The translations under genes and the position numbers were made by a program. A DNA stretch of 52,233 nt from Erwinia sp. OLFS4 (GTDB lineage: Bacteria > Pseudomonadota > Gammaproteobacteria > Enterobacterales > Enterobacteriaceae), in the NCBI RefSeq assembly GCF_002752165.1, contig NZ_MOMB01000061.1:1-52233 (forward strand), written 5' to 3'. Positions 16,051-23,010 of the stretch are shown here, one piece after another. The first letter of the stretch is position 1; every line of letters starts with the position of its first letter. Below the pieces are notes generated by a model. It saw nothing but the letters and a program-made list of their open reading frames with translations, was not told where the DNA came from and searched no databases.

Positions 16051-16872
16051 ATGTCACAGCTGAGCTTTGCCGGGTTCTTTGACCAGGTGAAAAAACAGGG
16101 CAGCGCACGTCCGGCCGCGCCGGTAGTAAAAGAGCCGACGGTCACGCACCGGATGATGAGCATTGACGTGGCGCGCAGGCAGTTTATCAGCGTGTTCAGC
16201 GGGACGGGACGACACCTTAGGCGCTGGGAGGTGTTCACCGACTTTTTATCGCTGGCGGCCAGCGAACTGGATTTAGCCAGGGTCAGAACGCCGGAAATCG
16301 CGGAGCGTTGTCGCAAAATCTGCGACCGCTACGACGCTGCTGATATTGCGAACATGCATGAGCTTTTCCGGCTGATGGTGTGTGCGCTGGAGGCGAAATT
16401 TCACGACTTTCTCGGCGCCATCTTTATGGAGCTTGAGCTGGGTGACGGCGGGCGCGGCCAGTATTTTACGCCGTATACCGTGCAAAGCCTGATGGCGCGG
16501 ATGCTGATGCCGGGTATCAGAGAGACGATAGCAAGGGAGGGAATAGTGACGATCAGCGACCCGGCCAGCGGGGCGGCGGGGATGCTGATTGCGTACGCGG
16601 AGTGCCTGCTGGAGGCGGATATTAACCCGTCCGCGCACATGTTCGGCAGCTGCATTGATATCGATCCGGCGGCGGCGGATATGGCGTTTATTCAGCTTTC
16701 CCTCCTGGGTATCGCCGCCGAAGTGGTCACGGGCAACACGCTGTCGATGCAGTTCAGCCAGGTGCGCTACACGCCCGTGTATTACCTCAACGATTTTGAG
16801 GAGAAGCTGCAAAGCCAGCGCCGTATTAAGGCCATGTTCGGGTTTATCCGGGGAATCCCGGAAGCTGTGTAG
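16051..16872 (+). CDS. Type I-like N6-adenine methylase domain protein lacking motif IV
   Basis: A 273-aa protein similar to the N-6 DNA methylase (HsdM) fold. The segment GRGQYFTPYTVQSLMARM (about 135-152) matches the HsdM G-x-FYTP-type motif, and SDPASGAAGMLIAYAECL (169-186) is AdoMet motif I. CIDIDPAAADMAFIQLSLLG follows as motif II/III. After VVTGNTL the expected catalytic NPPF/NPPY is absent, and the protein ends in a short unrelated tail. It may bind AdoMet and DNA without methylating, or be a truncated gene that became fixed. Several F-type plasmids carry a gene of this size here, so it may be a stable family. AAGGAG precedes the ATG. Confidence 0.82.
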   Translation: MSQLSFAGFFDQVKKQGSARPAAPVVKEPTVTHRMMSIDVARRQFISVFSGTGRHLRRWEVFTDFLSLAASELDLARVRTPEIAERCRKICDRYDAADIANMHELFRLMVCALEAKFHDFLGAIFMELELGDGGRGQYFTPYTVQSLMARMLMPGIRETIAREGIVTISDPASGAAGMLIAYAECLLEADINPSAHMFGSCIDIDPAAADMAFIQLSLLGIAAEVVTGNTLSMQFSQVRYTPVYYLNDFEEKLQSQRRIKAMFGFIRGIPEAV

Positions 16873-16990
16873 CGGTTTTTTCACAGATGGCAGGGGGCAA
16901 ACCGCAGGCGTAAAAGCAGGGTGTGATCCCTGCTTCTTCACCGGTCAGTAAAGGGCTGACCGTATTCACATCACTGTCCGGAGAAAGGAT

Positions 16991-17062
16991 ATGAACGACC
17001 CAAAAATCGTGGCACAGGCGAAAAATTTTGTAAATGCCCTTAATAAGGGAGAATACGTATGA
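16991..17062 (+). CDS. 23-aa truncated paralogue of the 48-aa protein
   Basis: ATG at 16991, preceded by AGAAAGGAT. The product MNDPKIVAQAKNFVNALNKG plus three residues repeats the N-terminus of the 48-aa protein at 15850. Its stop overlaps the start of the next gene (ATGA), so it may now serve as a leader for translational coupling rather than as a functional protein. Confidence 0.5.
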   Translation: MNDPKIVAQAKNFVNALNKGEYV

Positions 17063-17409
17063 GGAGCCGTAACATGACGAACCCGGAGGGAAAAGAACCG
17101 GAAGTCCTGCGTTGTCTGGTACTCAGTACGTCACATATGGCATTTGAAGATGATGTGATCCTCACGCTGCTCAGCGATCAGGATGGTGGAGATGAGGAAA
17201 ACGCCTGGCGCTGGATCCATGAAACCTCCGGGGGCTTTCTGATCCGTATGAATGCCCGTACGGATACAGGATTTTTTTTGCGTGGGCGGGGTATTTCTGA
17301 TGACCTGTGTCAGCTGCTGGAAGTCATCGTGCGTGAATACAATGTCTCGCTCATCCAGTTTGATATGGATGGCGATGTCCTGCCGGAGTTCCCGGTTTTC
17401 AGCTGGTAA
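17059..17409 (+). CDS. Hypothetical protein, possibly DUF5983-like
   Basis: A 116-aa acidic protein. LRCLVLSTSHMAFEDDVIL near residues 18-36 and GGFLIRMNA further on recall the DUF5983 family seen on plasmids and prophage islands; this is a weak match from memory. The ATG at 17059 overlaps the preceding micro-gene (ATGA); a second in-frame ATG lies at 17074. It is the last gene of the leading region before the AT-rich gap. Confidence 0.6.
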   Translation: MRSRNMTNPEGKEPEVLRCLVLSTSHMAFEDDVILTLLSDQDGGDEENAWRWIHETSGGFLIRMNARTDTGFFLRGRGISDDLCQLLEVIVREYNVSLIQFDMDGDVLPEFPVFSW

Positions 17410-18064
17410 AAATTAAAGTCTGAAGAGCATAATCTCTATTATTACCGTAAGCCGCCGGGGGAACGGCGGCAGCTATTAAACTCAGTAATTCCTTTCTGCT
17501 GGAATAGAATTGTTAATCAAGATCTCCCATTTTTCTAAGTAAATGCTGCCAGATCGTAACTATCATGTTTGATGAAATTCATTAACAGCTTCACGATTGT
17601 GTTTAATAATAAAATATTGTTGCCCGTAAAGTTGTTTTTTCACTAAGCGATAACATCATGCGCAAGGATTAATTAACCAGTATGCTCGAAAAACTCCAGT
17701 AATGATATTTTCCTCAATTTTGTTGATTTATGGTATGAACTCACGCATCAACTCACCCCATACTTTTAGTGCTGTTGTATTACCTGTATTTTGATGGGGC
17801 GCTTAAAATTATTACTGTGCTTTCAAGCTGGCTCAGGCTGTGCCGGTGTTTTAAATTTATTCATTCTGTGATGTGGTAGGTGATCTTTTACTTTAAATCT
17901 GAGAGTGATTCATCATGGTTGTATGAATCAATAATCAAATTTCATTTAACAAGTCAATGAGGTCTAAGTGCGTCTTTAATCAGAGGCTGGATGCGCGTTC
18001 TAATGAAGTTTTATGTTGTTGTATTGTATTTTTCATAAATTAAATACAGGATGGAATTGCTTTT
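17410..18064. other. AT-rich non-coding gap before the transglycosylase
   Basis: About 650 bases with no supported reading frame. A GC hairpin GCCGCCG-N6-CGGCGGC at about 17452-17471, 40 bases after the last leading-region stop, could end that transcript, though no T-run follows. The rest is markedly AT-rich compared with its neighbours and has no obvious repeat. Confidence 0.5.
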
Positions 18065-18565
18065 TCAATCGTCAATATTTGGCCTTATTATTTTCCCGTT
18101 TTTAATGTTTTTATAATGACCGTCTATCAGCATGGCATACCTGTACCGGTTCTGGATGGTTTCCATTCTGTTTTTTACCCCCGCATTGTACATTCCGACC
18201 GCCAGCCATGAGATTCCGTACTGATTCATATTTCGGCGAAGCACCATTGCACCCACAAAAATATTCAGGCACGGATCGTCAAGCAGTTTTTGTGCGGTAA
18301 GTCCGGGATATTCACGCCGGAATCCATTTATGGTCGTGCTGTTTATCTGCATGATGCCATAGTCGGTGCTGGTGATTTTACCGTTCCGGTCACGATTACT
18401 GTTTTTTGCAACTGGATTGTAGCGGGATTCCTGCCAGGCGATGGCGCGAAGATAATCCGGATCGATTTGATACCACTCTCCTGCTCTGTCAAAACAGTCT
18501 GCACGGGAAGTTACCGAAAACATGCCTGAAGCCAGCAGGGCAACGGCACAGAAAAATATCCGCAT
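18065..18565 (-). CDS. Periplasmic lytic transglycosylase (VirB1/geneX-like)
   Basis: A 166-aa secreted SLT-family enzyme. A signal peptide (about 1-22, cleavage near SRA/DCFD) is followed by a goose-type lysozyme fold: catalytic E46 in IAWQESRYNPVAKN, then DYGIMQINSTTINGF and AVGMYNAGVKN. It opens the peptidoglycan for assembly of the transfer channel. In F the equivalent gene (X, orf169) is also beside oriT and points away from traM, as here. Full length for the family. The codon use is AT-richer than the leading region. Confidence 0.93.
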   Translation of the reverse strand: MRIFFCAVALLASGMFSVTSRADCFDRAGEWYQIDPDYLRAIAWQESRYNPVAKNSNRDRNGKITSTDYGIMQINSTTINGFRREYPGLTAQKLLDDPCLNIFVGAMVLRRNMNQYGISWLAVGMYNAGVKNRMETIQNRYRYAMLIDGHYKNIKNGKIIRPNIDD

Positions 18566-18999
18566 AGCGGCCTCAGAATTTAAATGACGATGCGGGGATT
18601 ATATCATTTAAATAACCTTAAGACCAAATAACAGCACACCACTCGCAAAATTAATTTTGCGAATTTTGCCTGTAAATTCAGAAAGATGATTATATTTCGT
18701 TGAAAATTTAGCCATTAATTAAGTTACCGTTTGGTGCTTTCACGGTTACCGCATGGTAACCATAAAGTGATATTGTGGTGCATTCAATAAAAACAATAAG
18801 TTACTGTTATAAAGAACCACGTGGACGTTGTATGGCGTCATTGTGGTTTCTGTGTGGTTACTTCATTGTTACCTTAAAGACGCCGCATGGTGTCTTATTG
18901 GCTTTACTGTGGTAACGCCATGCTATATTTTCTGCTCTCTGAACCGGATATTTCTGCCCTACTGTATCAGCGGCGGTAACAGCTAAAAATGAGGTTAAT
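18566..18999. other. oriT region of F type
   Basis: The interval between the transglycosylase and traM genes matches the F oriT layout. ACCACT-CGCAAAATT-AATTTTGCG at 18638-18661 corresponds to F's nic-proximal sequence next to a short inverted repeat; 18644-18661 is a perfect 18-bp palindrome. On the minus strand the site reads GAGTGGTGTGCTGT, and by analogy with F (GGTGT/GG) the nick should fall between 18636 and 18635, so that the 5' end leads into the lower-coordinate leading region. AT-rich bendable DNA and a set of palindromes follow on the traM side. The nick position is inferred by alignment from memory. Confidence 0.85.
18744..18894. repeat. Palindromic protein-binding array in oriT (candidate TraM sites)
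   Basis: Three palindromes with 4-base centres: GGTTACC-GCAT-GGTAACC (18744-18761), GACGTT-GTAT-GGCGTC (18824-18839) and GACGCC-GCAT-GGTGTC (18879-18894). Further half-sites occur at 18855-18873 (GGTTAC/GTTACC) and 18912-18924. In F, TraM and the accessory protein TraY bind this side of oriT. The shared GCAT centre points to one protein family recognising them, most simply the adjacent TraM-like RHH protein. Confidence 0.6.
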
Positions 19000-19401
19000 A
19001 TGAAAATTGACGACACGCAACGCAGAAACAGAGTAAATCTTACCGTCCCGTTTTCACTGCTTGAGAAGGTTGATTTTCATTTAGAAAAAAAACTCGAAGA
19101 CGGTGAGTCACGTGAAACAGCAAACCGGTCTGCATTTGTTCTGGAAATGTTCAAGCTGGGCCTTCGCGTTTATGAAAACAAAATTAACAAGGATGCCGAT
19201 CAGATGACGCTGGATCAGAAACTGGAACTTATTGCCCATAACGTCATTACCAGTGCATTTATTACGGAGGGTATTTTTGGTATCCTTAAAGAAACCGCCG
19301 ATCCGTCAAAAATAATAAAAAATGCACAATTTCTTGATACGGAGTGGCCGAAGGCAGTACAGGAGCGGGTCGCCGGAAAACTTAAAAATTATTTCAAATA
19401 G
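19000..19401 (+). CDS. traM: TraM-like relaxosome protein
   Basis: A 133-aa protein. The N-terminal ribbon-helix-helix (RVNLTVPFSLLEKVDFHL, then NRSAFVLEMFKLGLRVYEN) and the C-terminal helical region (DQKLELIAHNVITSAFITEGIFGIL) align with F TraM (127 aa), whose C-terminus makes tetramers and contacts TraD. It binds oriT and couples the relaxosome to the TraD ATPase. Sequence identity with F TraM is low but length, fold order and position just after oriT agree. It probably autoregulates through sites at 18744-18930. Confidence 0.85.
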   Translation: MKIDDTQRRNRVNLTVPFSLLEKVDFHLEKKLEDGESRETANRSAFVLEMFKLGLRVYENKINKDADQMTLDQKLELIAHNVITSAFITEGIFGILKETADPSKIIKNAQFLDTEWPKAVQERVAGKLKNYFK

Positions 19402-19418
19402 ACCATTTATTTTGATCA

Positions 19419-19448
19419 GGGGAGAAAAAGTTTTTTACTGTTCTCCCC
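19419..19448. terminator. Hairpin between convergent traM and the multi-HTH gene
   Basis: Stem GGGGAGAA-N14-TTCTCCCC in the gap between two converging genes, with an A/T-rich loop. The T-run is in the loop and not after the stem, so termination efficiency is uncertain; position suggests a shared transcript end. Confidence 0.5.
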
Positions 19449-19500
19449 GCGAGACTGTTCTTATATTTATGGATACATTTGCCGGAAGGTGTGATGACGT

Positions 19501-20784
19501 TTATCGCTTATCATTGTCTTCATCCTTATCCCTCAGTTCCTGTAGCTGACGCTGTTTTTCTGCCCGGATATAGCGCCTCAGCGTCAGGGCATTAATGCCG
19601 TACTGTTCACAAACTTTTTTTCGGGTAATGCCGTCCTTAAGAACGGCATTTACAGCCTGGTCGCGGTCACGTTTTGTAAGAGGGTTGCGGTTATCATATT
19701 TTACTCTTTTGGCAATAACGTCATGGCTGTCGCGATGTTCCTTCCAGACTTGTTTAACGTATTGCAGATTGACGCCAAGCATGCTGGCTGTCTCCGCCAG
19801 CGTTTTTCCCTGAACCCTGAGACGAACGACTTTTTCTTTATTATCTTCGGATATAAGCCTGTAGTTTTCATTCGGGCCAATATACTTAACCAGCGTTTTG
19901 GGCGTGATGTTATATTCCCGGCAGATGCTTTTCCTGGTAACGCCCTTTTCCAGGCTTTGGCGTATGGACTGAATGTCTTTGTCGCTGAGTCTGAGGTCGC
20001 GTCGCTTTTTATCCAGTACGACGTCGTCTTTTTTTGCCATGTTTCTGACGGCATTATAAATCTGCCAGCGGCTTGCCTGACAGATTTCCTCTATTTCATT
20101 AAGCGTTTTCCTTGGCTTTGCAAAATAGAGATCTGAAATCATCTTCCAGCGCTGATACCGCAACTCCATAGCCGAAATGCCTTTAATACGCTTAATGGTT
20201 TGATAAACATATGACTCCGAGCAACGCAGTTCCTGCATTATTTCCCGTACGCTTTTTCCTTCGTGGAATTTCTGCATCAGCGCGTAATCATCGACTTTCT
20301 TTTTACGGCCACTGGCGGATGTCGAGCGGGAGGTAGTACCCCTGGCCTGAACGTTTTTTTCGCCAAAAGGCGGGATGATTTCTCCATTTTTAAGCGAGAA
20401 TGCCAGCCCGGCAGATTCAGATTCATCGTGGGCGATCGGCATCAGTGGCGTGAAGAAATTCTTTCTGACGCCGATATACACATCGGGATCGACAGCGCCG
20501 GACGACAGGTCGATGTGTTTCATCGAACGGAGGAAGTATTCTTCAGCCGTCACGTCACCCGTTCTGCCCCCCATGAAGTACAGAAAGGGCAGCGTAACCA
20601 CCTTACAGACATACCAGGCCCCGACATCCGTTTCAATGTCGAACCATCCTGGCATGCGCCTGTAATGATAAAGAACATACGTGAGGATGGCATATAAACA
20701 TTCCTCATGTTTTTCCCGAAAAAAAGGTGCTGTTATTCGTACCTTTCCTGCCGTATGCACAAATAAATCAGCCTGCTCTAACAT
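19501..20784 (-). CDS. Multi-helix-turn-helix protein in the traJ/traY position, putative transfer regulator
   Basis: A 427-aa protein on the strand opposite to the transfer genes, between traM and traA. An N-terminal domain (1-140) with aromatic and hydrophobic helices (LYAILTYVLYHYRRMPGWFD) has no match I recognise. A Ser/Arg linker follows, and then five tandem HTH-like units at about 165-201, 213-250, 266-302, 311-350 and 369-408. Examples are GKSVREIMQELRCSESYVYQ, GVTRKSICREYNITPKTLVK and GKTLAETASMLGVNLQYVKQ. The C-terminus is a charged helix. Such a chain could read a long DNA site. Divergent orientation from traA and the absence of traJ and traY suggest that it controls the tra promoter, but no function is shown. 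It may also be an unrelated insertion. Confidence 0.7.
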   Translation of the reverse strand: MLEQADLFVHTAGKVRITAPFFREKHEECLYAILTYVLYHYRRMPGWFDIETDVGAWYVCKVVTLPFLYFMGGRTGDVTAEEYFLRSMKHIDLSSGAVDPDVYIGVRKNFFTPLMPIAHDESESAGLAFSLKNGEIIPPFGEKNVQARGTTSRSTSASGRKKKVDDYALMQKFHEGKSVREIMQELRCSESYVYQTIKRIKGISAMELRYQRWKMISDLYFAKPRKTLNEIEEICQASRWQIYNAVRNMAKKDDVVLDKKRRDLRLSDKDIQSIRQSLEKGVTRKSICREYNITPKTLVKYIGPNENYRLISEDNKEKVVRLRVQGKTLAETASMLGVNLQYVKQVWKEHRDSHDVIAKRVKYDNRNPLTKRDRDQAVNAVLKDGITRKKVCEQYGINALTLRRYIRAEKQRQLQELRDKDEDNDKR

Positions 20785-21062
20785 TAATAAACCTTATTAA
20801 TCAATATATTAAATTTTCTTCATTGTTGGTGATGCTCAAGGAGCAAAATTATCGATCTATAAGATCAATTAATCAAATTGAATCGCGTAATTATCGGGCG
20901 TAATTTTCATTCAGTTTCGTAAAGAAACAGATAAGGCATTCTCTGATTATTGGATAACGAAAGGGAGGTGACTAAGGCGAGTTCTTCATAATGCGCTAGA
21001 GAGTGAACCGGATGTAAAAAATGACATGATGTTAACTATAACCCTTTCTGAGGAAAACGAAT
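20785..21062 (+). promoter_or_regulatory. Divergent control region and predicted tra operon promoter
   Basis: About 280 AT-rich bases between the multi-HTH gene and traA. It holds an inverted repeat GATCT-ATA-AGATC (20854-20866) and two direct copies GCGTAATTWTC at 20885-20895 and 20898-20908, 13 bases apart, which could be operator half-sites. A ribosome site TGAGGA precedes traA. The promoter of the whole transfer operon must lie here or upstream in traM; I cannot fix its -10/-35. Confidence 0.5.
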
Positions 21063-21392
21063 ATGAAAGGTAAGACTCTGTTGTCTCTCCAAAACTGTCG
21101 CAGGGCAGGGGCGGTAGCGTGGGAGAAAGCGAAAGGAGGTGCGCTGGTTGCCTCTGTCACTCTGATGAGCGTTCCTGTGCTGCATGCGCAGGCCGAAGAC
21201 CTTTTCAAGGGCGGCAAAACTACGATCAACGATACGTTCGGGAGTGGGAGTACGATAGTCTGGATACTTTATTTGCTGGAAATTCTGATGGCGGTGTTCA
21301 CCTATATCAAGACTAAAAACCTGATTATGTTTGGCGGCGTTGCAGCGGTAATGGTGTTCATCAACATCGCCTTCAGCATTATACCATCTTAA
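21063..21392 (+). CDS. traA: TraA propilin
   Basis: A 109-aa propilin. A long signal region (about 44 aa) ends VPVLHAQA, an AxA site for leader peptidase before EDLF. The predicted mature pilin of 65 aa has two membrane helices (TIVWILYLLEILMAVFTYI and NLIMFGGVAAVMVFINIAF) separated by a KTKN loop, as in F pilin (MMTKN). F needs TraQ for insertion and TraX for N-acetylation; neither gene is recognisable here. First gene of the transfer operon. Confidence 0.93.
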   Translation: MKGKTLLSLQNCRRAGAVAWEKAKGGALVASVTLMSVPVLHAQAEDLFKGGKTTINDTFGSGSTIVWILYLLEILMAVFTYIKTKNLIMFGGVAAVMVFINIAFSIIPS

Positions 21393-21404
21393 GTAAGGCG
21401 CCTG

Positions 21405-21701
21405 ATGGAAAAGCGTAACCGCTATCAGTACCCGGCTACGTTTTCCGAACAAAGGCGCTTCGTGGGACTGCCTCCGGACGAGTTCTGTATTTACGTACCC
21501 CTCAGTCTGCTGGCGATATTTGTGAACATGTGGATATTCGGTCCCACGCTTCTTGTTGCCGTTGTCGGAATTCGTCATCTCAAAAAAGGCCGCGGTTCTC
21601 AGTACCTTCTCAATCTGGCCTACTGGTGCCTGCCTACTTCTGTCATGCGTTTTTTTATTAACGTTCTGCCTGAGAGTTTCAAGCGGCACTGGGTTTCCTG
21701 A
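21405..21701 (+). CDS. traL: TraL pilus assembly protein
   Basis: A 98-aa inner-membrane protein, VirB3-like. After a soluble start (YQYPATFSEQRRFVGLPPDE) come hydrophobic segments CIYVPLSLLAIFVNMWIFG and LLVAVVGIRHL. F TraL is 91 aa. It sits 12 bases after traA in the standard order and joins the channel base with TraE, TraB and TraC. Confidence 0.92.
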   Translation: MEKRNRYQYPATFSEQRRFVGLPPDEFCIYVPLSLLAIFVNMWIFGPTLLVAVVGIRHLKKGRGSQYLLNLAYWCLPTSVMRFFINVLPESFKRHWVS

Positions 21702-21713
21702 CCCCGAGATCTT

Positions 21714-22292
21714 ATGGAATACAAACTCCGCAGTGCGGGCAACCGCAATCTGGCCATCACCATTCTGGTGCTGCTGGTCATGATCATTCTTTCTCTTGGT
21801 CTGTGCTGGCGCATGTACAGCGATAACCGGGCGCTGACGGCACAACTCCTGGATAACCGGCTCACCATCGTGATGCCATTTGGCGCTGACTCTCCATTCA
21901 GCTTTACCGGAAAACGGGGTGATGCCCGCTACCTGCGCCTGATGGCGCTGAGCTGGCTTGCCCTGCGTCTCAACATCAACAGCGACAATGCACTGGACAG
22001 CCATAAAGCGTTACTGGCTGACGCCTGTGACGGCGTTGAGAAAACCATGAAGCCGGTGCTGGCAGAAGAAAACGTCCGTGTGTCCACCAACGACGGCGGT
22101 TCGGTGTTTTACCCGAAAGATTTTCGGGTAAGGACGGATACCGGTGTGGTCGATATTACCGGCCAGCTGTCACTGAACTACGGCATGCACACCGCCAGTC
22201 CGGTGAACAAGCACTACCGCATCCGCACAGATACCCGCAATGACCGGCTTTGCTGGAGTGCCTTTCTGGAGGTTCCTGATGCACAGCAGTAA
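21714..22292 (+). CDS. traE: TraE pilus assembly protein
   Basis: A 192-aa VirB8-like protein with one N-terminal membrane anchor (LAITILVLLVMIILSLGLCW) and a periplasmic NTF2-like domain. F TraE is 188 aa. The 3' end overlaps traK by 14 bases. It links inner-membrane and periplasmic parts of the channel. Confidence 0.92.
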   Translation: MEYKLRSAGNRNLAITILVLLVMIILSLGLCWRMYSDNRALTAQLLDNRLTIVMPFGADSPFSFTGKRGDARYLRLMALSWLALRLNINSDNALDSHKALLADACDGVEKTMKPVLAEENVRVSTNDGGSVFYPKDFRVRTDTGVVDITGQLSLNYGMHTASPVNKHYRIRTDTRNDRLCWSAFLEVPDAQQ

Positions 22293-23010
22293 ATACCTGC
22301 CAGCCTGCTTTTTGCTGATTTTATCCGCAGCGTCCGTTTCTGCACAGCAGATGACGCTGAACCCCGGTGCGCGCGTGGCGCTGGCGGTCAGTAATACCGA
22401 TCCGAACGCCATACGCGTCAGTGACGATCGTATCGTCGCCGTACAGGCAACGCAGGGCGTGCTGACGGCTAAATCTCCGACGCCTGATGGCGGCGTCCTG
22501 TTCTCCACTGTTACCGAAAAACCCTTCACCCTGTTTGTACAGACTGCCTCCGGCTACAGCTTCTCCGCTCAGGCTACACCAGGTAAGCGCCCGGGCCTGA
22601 CGCTGACCGTCGATAACCCGTCGATCAGGGGGGCGGCGGAGGCCGGGAAGTGGGAACAGTCACAGTCCGGCTACAGCGGGCTGATCAGTGGTCTGGTGAA
22701 CCGCTTTGTCACCAACCGCATGCCTGTCGGTTATGTGTACACGAAGAACATATCCATGCCGGTCAGTGACAGCGTGATGCGCGCCTTTTCGCTACGGCCG
22801 GTAACGGCCTGGCAGGGCGATCGTCTTCGCATCGTTCGGACAGACGTCACCAGCATCAGCAGACAGCGGCTGAAACTCAGTGAGCGTTATTTCTGGAGTC
22901 CCGGCGTGATGGCGGTGTCTTTTCATCCCCGGCTGGACGTGCTGGAGCCGGGCCGCAGCGTCTCCGTCATCGTGCTGTACCGCACGAAAGGGGGGCGCGA
23001 TGAACATTAA
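22279..23010 (+). CDS. traK: TraK outer-membrane core protein
   Basis: A 243-aa secreted VirB9-like secretin-fold protein. I place the start at the ATG at 22279 so that a normal signal peptide results (YLPACFLLILSAASVSA/QQ). The N-terminal beta domain (QQMTLNPGARVALAVSN) and C-terminal domain match F TraK (242 aa). With TraV and TraB it makes the outer-membrane core complex. It overlaps traE before it and traB after it. Confidence 0.92.
   Translation: MHSSKYLPACFLLILSAASVSAQQMTLNPGARVALAVSNTDPNAIRVSDDRIVAVQATQGVLTAKSPTPDGGVLFSTVTEKPFTLFVQTASGYSFSAQATPGKRPGLTLTVDNPSIRGAAEAGKWEQSQSGYSGLISGLVNRFVTNRMPVGYVYTKNISMPVSDSVMRAFSLRPVTAWQGDRLRIVRTDVTSISRQRLKLSERYFWSPGVMAVSFHPRLDVLEPGRSVSVIVLYRTKGGRDEH

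Noticed and set aside
21036..22004. Open frame of 322 codons on the minus strand
   Set aside because: Runs through traA, traL and traE, all of which are well supported on the plus strand.
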